The notes under the pieces are model-generated. The model searched no databases and was not told the origin of the DNA. It was given only the letters and a program-made list of their open reading frames with translations. The position numbers and the translations under genes were made by a program. Shown here one piece after another: positions 32,396 through 40,658 of a DNA stretch of 64,000 nt; positions within the stretch are counted from its first letter, which is position 1; the number at the start of each line of letters is the position of its first letter. Source of the stretch: Ollibium composti (lineage in GTDB: Bacteria; Pseudomonadota; Alphaproteobacteria; Rhizobiales; Rhizobiaceae); contig NZ_SSNY01000001.1 of the NCBI RefSeq assembly GCF_004801285.1, forward strand, positions 310,001 through 374,000, in the 5' to 3' direction.

Positions 32396-35245
32396 TTGAG
32401 TCCACGCGAGCGCGTTGCGCTATCCGAACCGGTCGGCGACGAGGTGTGCAAGACCACATGCTACATGTGCGCCTGCCGATGCGGCATCAATGTCCACATC
32501 AAGGACGGCAAGATCCGCTACATCGAGGGCAACCGCGACCATCCGGTCAACAAGGGCGTGCTGTGCGCCAAGGGCTCGGCCGGCATCATGCAGCATTACG
32601 CGCCGGCGAGGCTGCGGGCGCCGCTGAAGCGGGTCGGGCCGCGCGGGTCGGGCGAATTTCAGGAAATCTCGTGGGATGAGGCGCTCGGCATCGCCACCGA
32701 ATGGCTTGGCGAAGTGCGCCACCGCGACCCGAAGAAGCTTGCCTTCTTCACCGGGCGCGACCAGTCGCAGTCGCTGACCGGATTCTGGGCGCAGCAATAC
32801 GGCACGCCGAACTATGCCGCGCATGGCGGCTTCTGCTCGGTCAACATGGCGGCCGCCGGCATCATGACCATCGGCGGCGCCTTCTGGGAATTCGGTGCGC
32901 CCGACTGGGACCGGACAAAGCTGTTCGTCATGTTCGGCGTGGCCGAAGACCACGATTCCAACCCCATCAAGATCGGCATTTCCAAACTGAAGCAGCGCGG
33001 CGCGCGCTTCGTCTCGGTCAATCCGATCCGCACCGGCTATTCGGCGGTGGCCGACAACTGGATCGGCATTCGACCGGGCACGGACGGACTGCTGATCCTG
33101 TCGGTGGTGCATGAACTTCTGAAGGCACGGAAAATCGACGTCGACTACCTGGTGCGCTACTCCAATGCGCCGTGGCTGGTGATTGACGCGCCGGGCACGC
33201 CCGAGCACGGCCTGTTCGCCCGCGATGGCGAGGGCAGGCCACTGGTGTGGGAAACGGTGACGGAACGCGCCGTGCCGACCGGAACCAGGGGCGCTCGGGC
33301 AGCACTTTCGGGTCGGTTCGAGCTGCCGGACGGGCGCTTCGCCGTGCCGTCCTTTCAGTTGCTGGCCGAAAAATATCTCGACCCGAAATATGCGCCTGAG
33401 GCTGTCGCCGTCGAGAGCGGCGTGGCGGCGGAGACGATCCGGGGGCTGGCCGCAGAGATCGCCCGCGTCGCCTTCGAGGAAGAAATTTTCGTCGACCAGC
33501 CTTGGACAGACGTGAACGGTCAGCGCCACCAAGGCTATGTCGGGCGGCCCGTCTCCTTCCATGCCATGCGCGGCCTGTCGGCCCATTCCAACGGTTTCCA
33601 GACGACGCGCGCGCTGCACATGCTGCAGGTGCTGATCGGCGCCATCGACTGCCCCGGCGGTTTCCGTTTCGAACCGCCCTATCCGAAGCCGCTGACGGCG
33701 CACCCGACGCCGCATGGCCGCGCCGAGCATTTCGGTTCCGACAAGCCGCTGGCCGGGCCCCATCTCGGCTTCCCGCGCGGGCCGGAGGACCTGTTGGTGG
33801 GCGAAGCCGGGCAACCGGCACGCATCGACAAGGCGTTCTCGTGGGATGCGCCGATCGCCGCTCACGGCATGATGCACATGGTGATCGCCAACGCCCATGC
33901 CGGCGATCCGTACCCCATCGACGTGCTGTTCATGTACATGGCCAACATGGCGTGGAATTCGTCCATGAACACCGCCGGCACGATCAAAATGCTGGAGGAC
34001 AAGGACCCGGCCACCGGCGAATACCGCATCCCGAAGATCATCTACTCGGACGCCTATGCCTCCGAGATGGTCGCCTATGCCGATCTCGTGCTGCCGGACA
34101 CGACCTATCTGGAGCGCTACGACTGCATTTCGCTGCTCGACCGGCCGATCACTGAGCCGGACGCGGTTCAGGACGCCATCCGCTGGCCGGTTCTGGAGCC
34201 GGACCGCGACGTGCGCGCCTTCCAGAGCGTGCTCATCGACCTCGGCGGACGGCTCAAGCTGCCGGGCTTTGCCGACGGCATGGGCGAGCCGCTCTACAAG
34301 GACTACGCCGACTACCTCGTTCGCCATGAGCGTAGGCCGGGCATCGGGCCGCTGGCCGGTTTCCGCGGCTCGCAAGGCGACCGGGCAGGGCGGGGCGCGG
34401 CCAATGCCGAGCAATTGCAGCGCTATATCGACAACGGCTCCTTCTTTTCTGCGCATATCCCGCTGGAGGCGCAGTTCTTCAAGCATGCCAACCAGGCCTA
34501 CCAGGACTTCGCCGTGCGCATGGGGTTCTTCGATATGCCGCAGCCGGTGACGTTCCAGCTCTATCAGGAAGTGCTACAGAAATTCCGCCTGTCGGCGCAA
34601 GGACTGCGCGATCCGGTGGCGCCCGATACGCATCGGCAGCGTATCCTGGAAGCATTCGATCCGCTGCCCGACTGGTATCGGCCGTTTGGCGAGGCGCTGG
34701 TGGATCGTTCGGACTATCCCCATCACGCCATCACCCAGCGGCCGATGGCGATGTACCATTCGTGGGGTTCGATGAATGCCTGGCTCAGGCAAATCCACAC
34801 GAAGAATCCGCTCTATGTGCCGGGGCCGATCTGCGACGAACTCGGTCTGAAGGATGGCGACTGGGCGTGGGTGATCTCGCACCACGGCCGCATCAAGGTC
34901 GAGGTGGCGCGCATGGAAGCGGTCAATACCTCGACGCTGTGGACGTGGAACGCCGTCGGCAAGCGGGCAGGCGCGTGGGCGCTCGACAAGGACGCGCCGG
35001 AAGCGAAAAAAGGCTTCCTGATGAATCACCTGATCGCCGAGCTTCTGCCGCCACGCGAAGACGGCATGCGCTGGTCGAACTCCGATCCGGTGACCGGGCA
35101 GGCGGCGTGGTACGACCTCAGGGTGCGGATCGAAAAGGCCGGGGCGGGCGAGGCGGTCAGCGAGCCGCAATTTTCGCCCCTCGTGCAGCCGGAACCGGAG
35201 CCGCACCCGATGGAACTGCGCTACGGGCAGGAGTGGGCGAGATGA
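32396..35245 (+). CDS. soeA: Sulfite dehydrogenase molybdopterin subunit (SoeA-type)
   Basis: This 949-residue DMSO-reductase-family molybdoenzyme carries an N-terminal [4Fe-4S] site (C22, C25, C29 and C57 in CYMCACRC ... GVLCAKG) and bis-MGD-binding regions (ISWDEALGIA, GLSAHSNGFQTTRALHMLQ, PVTGQAAWYDLRV at the end). No twin-arginine signal is seen, so the complex should be cytoplasmic-facing as in SoeABC and unlike most DmsA. With the Fe-S and DmsC-type membrane partners next to it, it most likely oxidises sulfite to sulfate and passes electrons to quinone. The start is TTG, set by GGGAGG 7 bases upstream. An alternative is another CISM-family dehydrogenase. Confidence 0.75.
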   Translation: MSPRERVALSEPVGDEVCKTTCYMCACRCGINVHIKDGKIRYIEGNRDHPVNKGVLCAKGSAGIMQHYAPARLRAPLKRVGPRGSGEFQEISWDEALGIATEWLGEVRHRDPKKLAFFTGRDQSQSLTGFWAQQYGTPNYAAHGGFCSVNMAAAGIMTIGGAFWEFGAPDWDRTKLFVMFGVAEDHDSNPIKIGISKLKQRGARFVSVNPIRTGYSAVADNWIGIRPGTDGLLILSVVHELLKARKIDVDYLVRYSNAPWLVIDAPGTPEHGLFARDGEGRPLVWETVTERAVPTGTRGARAALSGRFELPDGRFAVPSFQLLAEKYLDPKYAPEAVAVESGVAAETIRGLAAEIARVAFEEEIFVDQPWTDVNGQRHQGYVGRPVSFHAMRGLSAHSNGFQTTRALHMLQVLIGAIDCPGGFRFEPPYPKPLTAHPTPHGRAEHFGSDKPLAGPHLGFPRGPEDLLVGEAGQPARIDKAFSWDAPIAAHGMMHMVIANAHAGDPYPIDVLFMYMANMAWNSSMNTAGTIKMLEDKDPATGEYRIPKIIYSDAYASEMVAYADLVLPDTTYLERYDCISLLDRPITEPDAVQDAIRWPVLEPDRDVRAFQSVLIDLGGRLKLPGFADGMGEPLYKDYADYLVRHERRPGIGPLAGFRGSQGDRAGRGAANAEQLQRYIDNGSFFSAHIPLEAQFFKHANQAYQDFAVRMGFFDMPQPVTFQLYQEVLQKFRLSAQGLRDPVAPDTHRQRILEAFDPLPDWYRPFGEALVDRSDYPHHAITQRPMAMYHSWGSMNAWLRQIHTKNPLYVPGPICDELGLKDGDWAWVISHHGRIKVEVARMEAVNTSTLWTWNAVGKRAGAWALDKDAPEAKKGFLMNHLIAELLPPREDGMRWSNSDPVTGQAAWYDLRVRIEKAGAGEAVSEPQFSPLVQPEPEPHPMELRYGQEWAR

Positions 35246-35260
35246 GGGGCGTAGGCGTTG

Positions 35261-35395
35261 TACCCCCACCCCTAACCCCTCCCCTCAAGGGGGAGGGGAA
35301 GCTGCCGCACGCCACATCCCGGCTCGCCCCACCGGCAGAGTTGCCGAAATCCAAGTCCCCCTCCCCCTTGAGGGAAGGGGTTAGGGGTGGGGGTA
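35261..35395. repeat. Palindromic element between soeA and soeB
   Basis: 38-nt arms start TACCCCCACCCCTAACCCCT and are mirrored by ...AGGGGTTAGGGGTGGGGGTA. The spacer is about 58 nt. Each arm includes a CCCTCAAGGGGGAGGG type hairpin. This is the same family as the copy inside the PhnD-like gene (11848-11941). It fills most of the gap within an otherwise tight operon. Confidence 0.85.
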
Positions 35396-35420
35396 TACGC
35401 CATCAAAGGCAGGCCGCGCC

Positions 35421-36185
35421 ATGACTTCCCTTCCATCCCTTCCCACGCCGAAGAAGCTTGGCCTCGTCATCGACCTGGACGTGTGCGTCGGCTGCCATGC
35501 CTGCGTGGTCAACTGCAAGGAATGGAATACCGGCGGCTACGGCTCCGCGCTGTCGGATCAGGATCCCTATGGTGCGGAGGCGTCCGGTGCCTGGCTCAAT
35601 CGCGTGCATTCCTTCGAGGTGGTGCCGGACGGCGGCGAGGTGGTCGGCGAGGCGGGCGAGGCGCGCATCGTGCATTTCCCGAAATCCTGCCTGCATTGCG
35701 AGGATGCGCCCTGCGTCACCGTCTGCCCGACCGGCGCTTCCTACAAGCGCGCGGACGACGGCATTGTGCTGGTCGACGAGGACATGTGCATCGGCTGCGG
35801 CCTGTGCGCCTGGGCCTGTCCCTACGGCGCGCGCGAGATGGATCTGGCCGCCGGTGTGATGAAGAAATGCACGCTCTGCATCGACCGCATCTACAATGAG
35901 ACCTTCGAGGAAGCTGACCGCCAGCCGGCCTGCGTGCGCACCTGCCCGGCAAACGCCCGCCATTTCGGCGATCTTGCCGATCCGCAATCTGCCGTCTCGG
36001 TCATGGTGGCCGAGCGCGGCGGCATCGACCTGATGCCGGAGCAGGGTACGCGGCCGGTCAACAAATACCTGCCGCCGCGCGCCAGAAAGCCGCTTGCGGC
36101 CAGCGCCAATGCCATGCCGCGCGAGGATACAGACGGCGCAACCGGCCTGTTCGCCTGGCTGGACCGGATGCTGGATCGAATCTGA
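35421..36185 (+). CDS. soeB: Sulfite dehydrogenase iron-sulfur subunit (SoeB-type)
   Basis: This 254-residue electron-transfer subunit has four Fe-S cluster motifs in the DmsB/NrfC pattern: CVGCHACVVNC, C-L-H-C-x4-C-x3-C-P, CIGCGLCAWACPYG and CTLC...C-x3-C-P. It passes electrons from SoeA to the membrane subunit and is soluble. The C-terminal tail is low in conservation and ends in WLDRMLDRI. The soeC gene begins 3 bases after it, so the two are translated together; soeA is separated by the palindromic element. Confidence 0.82.
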   Translation: MTSLPSLPTPKKLGLVIDLDVCVGCHACVVNCKEWNTGGYGSALSDQDPYGAEASGAWLNRVHSFEVVPDGGEVVGEAGEARIVHFPKSCLHCEDAPCVTVCPTGASYKRADDGIVLVDEDMCIGCGLCAWACPYGAREMDLAAGVMKKCTLCIDRIYNETFEEADRQPACVRTCPANARHFGDLADPQSAVSVMVAERGGIDLMPEQGTRPVNKYLPPRARKPLAASANAMPREDTDGATGLFAWLDRMLDRI

Positions 36186-36188
36186 CCC

Positions 36189-37115
36189 ATGCATCCGGCC
36201 CTTTCCATCATCGCCTTCACCACGCTGTCCGGCCTCGGCTACGGGCTGGCGGTTATGCTCGGCCTCGGCCTGCTCGATCCGGCGGCCGTCGCCACCAAGA
36301 TCGCATGGATTGCGGCACTGGCAGCGATCGGTGGCGGGTTGTTGTCCTCGACGCTGCATCTCGGCAATCCACAACGTGCCTGGCGGGCCTTTTCGCAATG
36401 GCGGTCGAGTTGGCTGTCGCGAGAAGGGGTGATGGCTGTCGTCACCTTCGTGCCGCTGCTTATGACGGCATGGGCCTGCGTGATCGAGGGGCGGCAGGCC
36501 GTGGTGCCGGGGCTGGTCGGTGCGGTGCTCAGCCTTTGCACTGTGTTCTGCACGGCGATGATCTATGCCTCGCTGAAATCGGTCGATGCGTGGCACACAA
36601 GGCTGACGCCGGCTTGCTACCTGCTGTTTTCGCTGGGCGGGGGTGCCGTCGCGGCGAGTTTCTTCGCCTTCTGCGGCGGTGGGAATGCGCTATGGCTGCC
36701 GCTCGTCGCTATTGTGGCGCTTGTTGGCGCGTGGGTGGTGAAACGGGCATGGCGGCAGCACCTCCAGGCGACGGCACCGCTCTCCACGCCGGAAAGCGCC
36801 ACCGGCCTCGGCGCCATTGGCCATGTGCGGCTGTTCGAGCGGCCGCACATGACGGAAAACTACCTGACGCGCGAGATGGGTTTTCGCATCGCGCGCAAGC
36901 ACGCGGCGAAGCTGTGGATCATCGCCATGGCGCTCGGCGGCGTGGTGCCGTTCGTGCTGTTTGCGCTGTTGCTGGCGGCGGGCGCGCAGGCTGGTCCCGG
37001 TGCAGCGCTCGTCGCCGGCCTGGCGCTGGCGAGCCATGTCATCGGTATTCTGGCCGAGCGCTGGCTGTTCTTCGCTGAAGCGCGCCATGCGGTGATGAAC
37101 TACTACGGCGGCTGA
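36189..37115 (+). CDS. soeC: Sulfite dehydrogenase membrane anchor (SoeC-type, DmsC family)
   Basis: This 308-residue inner membrane protein has about eight hydrophobic helices and the DmsC start MHPALSIIAFTTLSGLGYGL. L-G-N-P-Q-R-A-W-R-A-F-S-Q-W-R-S-S-W-L-S-R-E-G is characteristic of the family. It should hold the SoeAB dimer at the membrane and reduce quinone. It ends just before a repeat shared with 6868-6914. Subunit order A-B-C on one strand matches known SoeABC operons. Confidence 0.82.
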   Translation: MHPALSIIAFTTLSGLGYGLAVMLGLGLLDPAAVATKIAWIAALAAIGGGLLSSTLHLGNPQRAWRAFSQWRSSWLSREGVMAVVTFVPLLMTAWACVIEGRQAVVPGLVGAVLSLCTVFCTAMIYASLKSVDAWHTRLTPACYLLFSLGGGAVAASFFAFCGGGNALWLPLVAIVALVGAWVVKRAWRQHLQATAPLSTPESATGLGAIGHVRLFERPHMTENYLTREMGFRIARKHAAKLWIIAMALGGVVPFVLFALLLAAGAQAGPGAALVAGLALASHVIGILAERWLFFAEARHAVMNYYGG

Positions 37116-37130
37116 ACTCAATGTTCAGCC

Positions 37131-37177
37131 GCATTTCCGAACGCAAAACCGCTTCACACTTTTGCTGGAAATGCTCC
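37131..37177. repeat. 47-nt interspersed repeat, copy 2
   Basis: This copy is identical to the 6868-6914 core apart from one G-to-A change at position 10. It sits in the short gap between the convergent soeC and lpxXL genes, and its last base is 3 bases before the lpxXL stop. Confidence 0.85.
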
Positions 37178-37179
37178 GG

Positions 37180-38151
37180 TCAGACGGCCTTGCGCATGGT
37201 GCGGCTCGGGCCGGTGATGCGCCAACGCTTGTGGAACCACATCCACTGGCCGGGGTCCTCGCGCACCCAGCGCTCCGTCACGTCGGCAAGGATCTGCGTG
37301 ACAGCGGCGACATCGACCGCGCCCTTGCGGTCGCGCGGCAGCACCAGCGGCTCCTCGATCTCCAGCCGGTAGCGGTTGCCGGGCAGGCGGATGCAGCGGG
37401 CCGGATAGACGTCGCAATCGAACTGGCGGGCGAGCATGCCGAGCACCGGGTTGCTCTGGCAGGTGCGGCCGAAGAACGTCGTCTCGACGCCGCGCGTGAA
37501 CTTCTGGTCGACCAGCACGCCGACATTGCCGCCGCTTTCCAGCACTGAAGCCAGCGCGAAGGAAGCGCCGGTGGAGGAGGCTTGCAGGTCGCCCATGTTG
37601 GAGCGGCGCGTGGAAAGGATGTAGTCGGCGAGGTAGGGATTGTTCGGCGGCCGGAACAGCGCCGTCACCTTCATGCCGAAGGCGGCCGCAGCCACCGGCA
37701 GCAGCTCGAAATTGCCGAGATGGGCGGTGAACAGGATATGCGGCCGATCTTCACCGGCGATGCGCTCGAAGCGGGCGACGCTGTCGGGCGGCACCTCGAT
37801 GCGGCCGTGGCCAGGATTGGCCGGATCGAAGTCGAAGATCCTGTCGAGGAAGATGTATTCGGCGGCAAGCCGGGCCATGTTGCCCCACATGTCCGAGGCG
37901 ATGGCGCGGATGTCGTCTTCGCCCTTGTCCGGGTAGGCCTTGCGCAGATTGTCGAGCGCGACGCGGTTGCGGCCGACCAACGGGCCGACGCGGCGCGCGG
38001 CGCGGTCGATGAAGTTCAGGGCGCTGTCCATCGGCAGGAGACGCAACACCGCCATCGCCGCCATCGCCACGCGGGCGATCAGCCAGTAGTTCAGCTTGCG
38101 CAGCTTGAGCGCCAGGCTGAAGCGCAGACCGCTGGTTTTGCGGATCGCCAA
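37180..38151 (-). CDS. lpxXL: Lipid A very-long-chain fatty acid acyltransferase (LpxXL, HtrB/LpxL family)
   Basis: This 323-residue lysophospholipid acyltransferase-family protein has the H-x4-E/D catalytic motif (H144 and E149 in TAHLGNFE) and a hydrophobic N-terminal anchor (LNYWLIARVAMAAMAVL). It is the last gene of the acpXL cluster, so its donor is probably C28-acyl-AcpXL and its acceptor a lipid A precursor. It starts at TTG, set by GAGG 8 bases upstream. Ten bases separate it from the dehydrogenase gene. Without the cluster it would be called a lauroyl acyltransferase. Confidence 0.85.
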   Translation of the reverse strand: MAIRKTSGLRFSLALKLRKLNYWLIARVAMAAMAVLRLLPMDSALNFIDRAARRVGPLVGRNRVALDNLRKAYPDKGEDDIRAIASDMWGNMARLAAEYIFLDRIFDFDPANPGHGRIEVPPDSVARFERIAGEDRPHILFTAHLGNFELLPVAAAAFGMKVTALFRPPNNPYLADYILSTRRSNMGDLQASSTGASFALASVLESGGNVGVLVDQKFTRGVETTFFGRTCQSNPVLGMLARQFDCDVYPARCIRLPGNRYRLEIEEPLVLPRDRKGAVDVAAVTQILADVTERWVREDPGQWMWFHKRWRITGPSRTMRKAV

Positions 38152-38161
38152 GCCCGGCGCC

Positions 38162-39190
38162 TCAATCGATCCGCAGGATGATCTTGCCGAACACGTCGCG
38201 GCCTTCCATGCGCTTGAGCGCCGTGTCGATGCCGTCGAAGCCGACTTCGGTGTCGATCACGGGATGGACCAACCCGGCTGCCATCTTCTGCATGGAGTTC
38301 GCCATGTTCTCCATGCGGCAGCCGAAGGAGCCGAGCAGCTTCAACTGCTGCTGGAAAAGCATCATCAAGTTCACGTCCGTCGAAACGCCCGAGGTGGAGC
38401 CGCAGGTGACCAGCCGGCCGCCGCGCTTGAGGCTGAACATGGAACCGGCCCACGTGTCCTTGCCGACATGCTCGAACACCACGTCGACGCCCTTCTTCTT
38501 CGTCAGCTTGCGCACGACGCCCTCGAAGCGGTCCTCGCGGTAGTTGATGACGTGGTCGGCGCCCAGCACCTTGGCCTTCTCGATCTTGGCGTCGGAGCCG
38601 ACGGTGGTGATGACGGTGCAGCCCATCTTCTTCGCCAGCTGGATGGCGGCAGAGCCGATGCCCGAGCCGCCGGCATGGACGAGGATCGTCTCGCCGGGCT
38701 CCAGCTTGGCGTTGTCGAACAGCATGTGCTCGACCGTGCCGAAGGTGACGGGCGCGACGGCAGCCCCTATGGCGTCGACGCCGGGCGGAGCCGGCACCAG
38801 GAGGCGCGCCGGCAGGTTGATCTTTTCCTGCGCGAAGCCGTCGAGGTGGAAGCCGTGCACGCCCGAGACGTGCTCGCACAGATTGTCGCGGCCTTCGCGG
38901 CAGGCGCGGCAAAGCCCGCAGGTGCGTGCGCCGTAGATGGAGACGAGCTGGCCGGGCAGCAGGTTCGACACGCCGGGGCCGACCGTCTCGACCTCGCCGG
39001 AGGCTTCGGCGCCCACCACCAGCGGCAGCTTGCGCTTGGCGAAGGCCATGCCGCGCCAGCCCCAGACATCGATGTGGTTGAGCGCCACGGCCTTGATGCG
39101 CAGCGTCACCTCGCCCTGGCCGGGCGCGGGAGGCGGGGGCAGGTCCACCGTTTCGAGCCGGCGGTCTTCGATGAGTTGCAATGCGCGCAT
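38162..39190 (-). CDS. Zinc-binding alcohol dehydrogenase-like protein of the VLCFA cluster
   Basis: This 342-residue medium-chain dehydrogenase has an N-terminal GroES-like region with four structural-zinc cysteines (C-G-L-C-R-A-C-R-E-G-R-D-N-L-C). It also has a Rossmann nucleotide region (VHAGGSGIGSAAIQLAKKMG) and C-terminal helices. In rhizobial clusters the equivalent gene sits at this position and helps shape the C28 acyl chain, perhaps as a reductase. The frame is open upstream through a palindromic element, but the domain begins at MRALQLIEDR, so 39190 is the start. Confidence 0.85.
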   Translation of the reverse strand: MRALQLIEDRRLETVDLPPPPAPGQGEVTLRIKAVALNHIDVWGWRGMAFAKRKLPLVVGAEASGEVETVGPGVSNLLPGQLVSIYGARTCGLCRACREGRDNLCEHVSGVHGFHLDGFAQEKINLPARLLVPAPPGVDAIGAAVAPVTFGTVEHMLFDNAKLEPGETILVHAGGSGIGSAAIQLAKKMGCTVITTVGSDAKIEKAKVLGADHVINYREDRFEGVVRKLTKKKGVDVVFEHVGKDTWAGSMFSLKRGGRLVTCGSTSGVSTDVNLMMLFQQQLKLLGSFGCRMENMANSMQKMAAGLVHPVIDTEVGFDGIDTALKRMEGRDVFGKIILRID

Positions 39191-39216
39191 GGGATCTCGT
39201 CGGGTCGAATTGAATG

Positions 39217-39345
39217 GTGCGTCCTTCGAGGCTCGCTCCGCTCGCACCTCAGGATGAGGACCGTTTGTGTCGCCTCTTCTCAGGAACGGAGGCACCAACC
39301 TCCCTCATCCTGAGGTGCGAGCGGAGCGAGCCTCGAAGGACGCAC
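39217..39345. repeat. Palindromic element (GTGCGTCCTTCGAGG family), copy 2
   Basis: Arms of 44-45 nt at 39217-39260 and 39301-39345 are near-exact inverted copies of each other and closely match the 24772-24957 element, with a shorter 40-nt spacer. It lies between the fabF1 stop and the adh start, inside the lipid A operon. On the minus strand its right side is read as a false N-terminal extension of the dehydrogenase. Confidence 0.85.
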
Positions 39346-39372
39346 TCAAATCATAACAATCGCAGGCGTCGC

Positions 39373-40644
39373 TTAGACCGGTTCCCGCGCCATGACAAGG
39401 CAGGTGTTCTGGCCGCCGAAGCCGAAGGAGTTGGACAGGACCGTGCCGACCTTGGCCTCGCGCTTGACGTTCGGCACGACGTCGAGCGGGATCGCCGGAT
39501 CGGCATTGTCGTAGTTGATGGTCGGCGGAATGACGCCCTCGCGCATGGTCATCAGCGAGAAGGCGGCCTCGATGGCGCCGGCGGCCGACAGGGTGTGGCC
39601 GATCATCGACTTGTTGGACGAGACGGGAATGCGGCCGATGCGCTCGCCGAACACGGTGGACAGCGACAGGTGCTCCATCTTGTCGTTTTCCGGCGTCGAG
39701 GTGCCGTGCGCATTTATGTAGTCGATCTCGTCTTCGCCGAGCCCGGCGTCGGCAAGGGCGGCCTTGACCGCGGCGATGGCGGGCGAAGCGTCCGGCTTGG
39801 AGCGGGTGCGGTGGAAGTCGTCGGCCTTCTCGCCGCAGCCGCGCAGGATGCCCAGCACCGTGGCGCCGCGCGCAAGGGCTGCTTCCAGCGATTCGAGGAC
39901 GAGGGCAGCCGAGCCTTCGGCCAGCACAAAACCGTCGCGATCCTTGGAGAACGGTTTCGAGGCTTTTTCCGGCGCGTCGTTGCTGGTCGAGAGCGCCGAC
40001 AGCAGCGAGAAGCGGATCAGCGCCTCGGCGGTGGCCGAGCCGTCGGCACCGATGGCGAGCGCGCGGTCGCATTCGCCGCGACGGATGGCTTCCACACCGA
40101 GCTGGATGGCGGTGGCGCCGGAAGCGCAAGCGGTCGAAAGCGTGATCGGCAGGCCGGTGGCGCCGAAGGTGTCGGCTAGCCGGTCGGCGATGAAGCCGAA
40201 CTGCGCGCTGTCGAACATATCGCAGGAGTTCAGCGTGCGGGCCGCTTCCAGCACGCGCTCGGCGGCGTCGAGGTTGTCGCCGCTCTTGTAGAGGGCGAGG
40301 CGGTCGTGCCAGTCGAGTTCGACCGGCGGCGAGGCGAGGAACAGCGGCCCGCCGAAATTCTCCGCGTCCAGCCCGGATTCATCCAGCGCCTCGCGACCGG
40401 CCGTCTCGGCCAGCTCGTAGGTGAGGGCGGAGGCACCCTTGGTGCTGGAGGGCAGGAAATCCACCATGCCGGAAATGCGGGTGTTCAGCTGGTCGACCGG
40501 AAAGCGGGTGATGGGATGGATGCCGGACTTGCCGGCGGTCAGCGCTGCCCAGTTGTCGGCCTTGCCGATGCCCAGCGAGGTGACGACACCGATGCCGGTG
40601 ACGGCGACCACCGGCCTGCCCAGATGATCCTTCAGCTTCGCCAT
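39373..40644 (-). CDS. fabF1XL: Beta-ketoacyl-ACP synthase of the VLCFA cluster (FabF1-type)
   Basis: This 423-residue condensing enzyme retains the Cys-His-His triad: C173 in STACASG, H313 in NAHGTST and H350 in NKSMIGHT. This suits the elongation steps that build the C28 (27-hydroxyoctacosanoyl) chain on AcpXL. It follows fabF2 by 14 bases and pairs with that Cys-less partner, as in KS/chain-length-factor dimers. The tight spacing suggests one transcript from acpXL. Confidence 0.88.
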   Translation of the reverse strand: MAKLKDHLGRPVVAVTGIGVVTSLGIGKADNWAALTAGKSGIHPITRFPVDQLNTRISGMVDFLPSSTKGASALTYELAETAGREALDESGLDAENFGGPLFLASPPVELDWHDRLALYKSGDNLDAAERVLEAARTLNSCDMFDSAQFGFIADRLADTFGATGLPITLSTACASGATAIQLGVEAIRRGECDRALAIGADGSATAEALIRFSLLSALSTSNDAPEKASKPFSKDRDGFVLAEGSAALVLESLEAALARGATVLGILRGCGEKADDFHRTRSKPDASPAIAAVKAALADAGLGEDEIDYINAHGTSTPENDKMEHLSLSTVFGERIGRIPVSSNKSMIGHTLSAAGAIEAAFSLMTMREGVIPPTINYDNADPAIPLDVVPNVKREAKVGTVLSNSFGFGGQNTCLVMAREPV

Positions 40645-40658
40645 TGTTCCGTTCCTGT

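Noticed and set aside
32420..34486. Long minus-strand reading frame opposite soeA
   Set aside because: It is an antisense shadow in GC-rich DNA. soeA is fully supported by family motifs, and the antisense peptide is an Arg/His/Gln-rich sequence with no domains.
24772..39345. CRISPR-like array from repeated palindromes
   Set aside because: The repeats are inverted pairs at scattered loci, not regularly spaced direct repeats with unique spacers. No cas genes are present.
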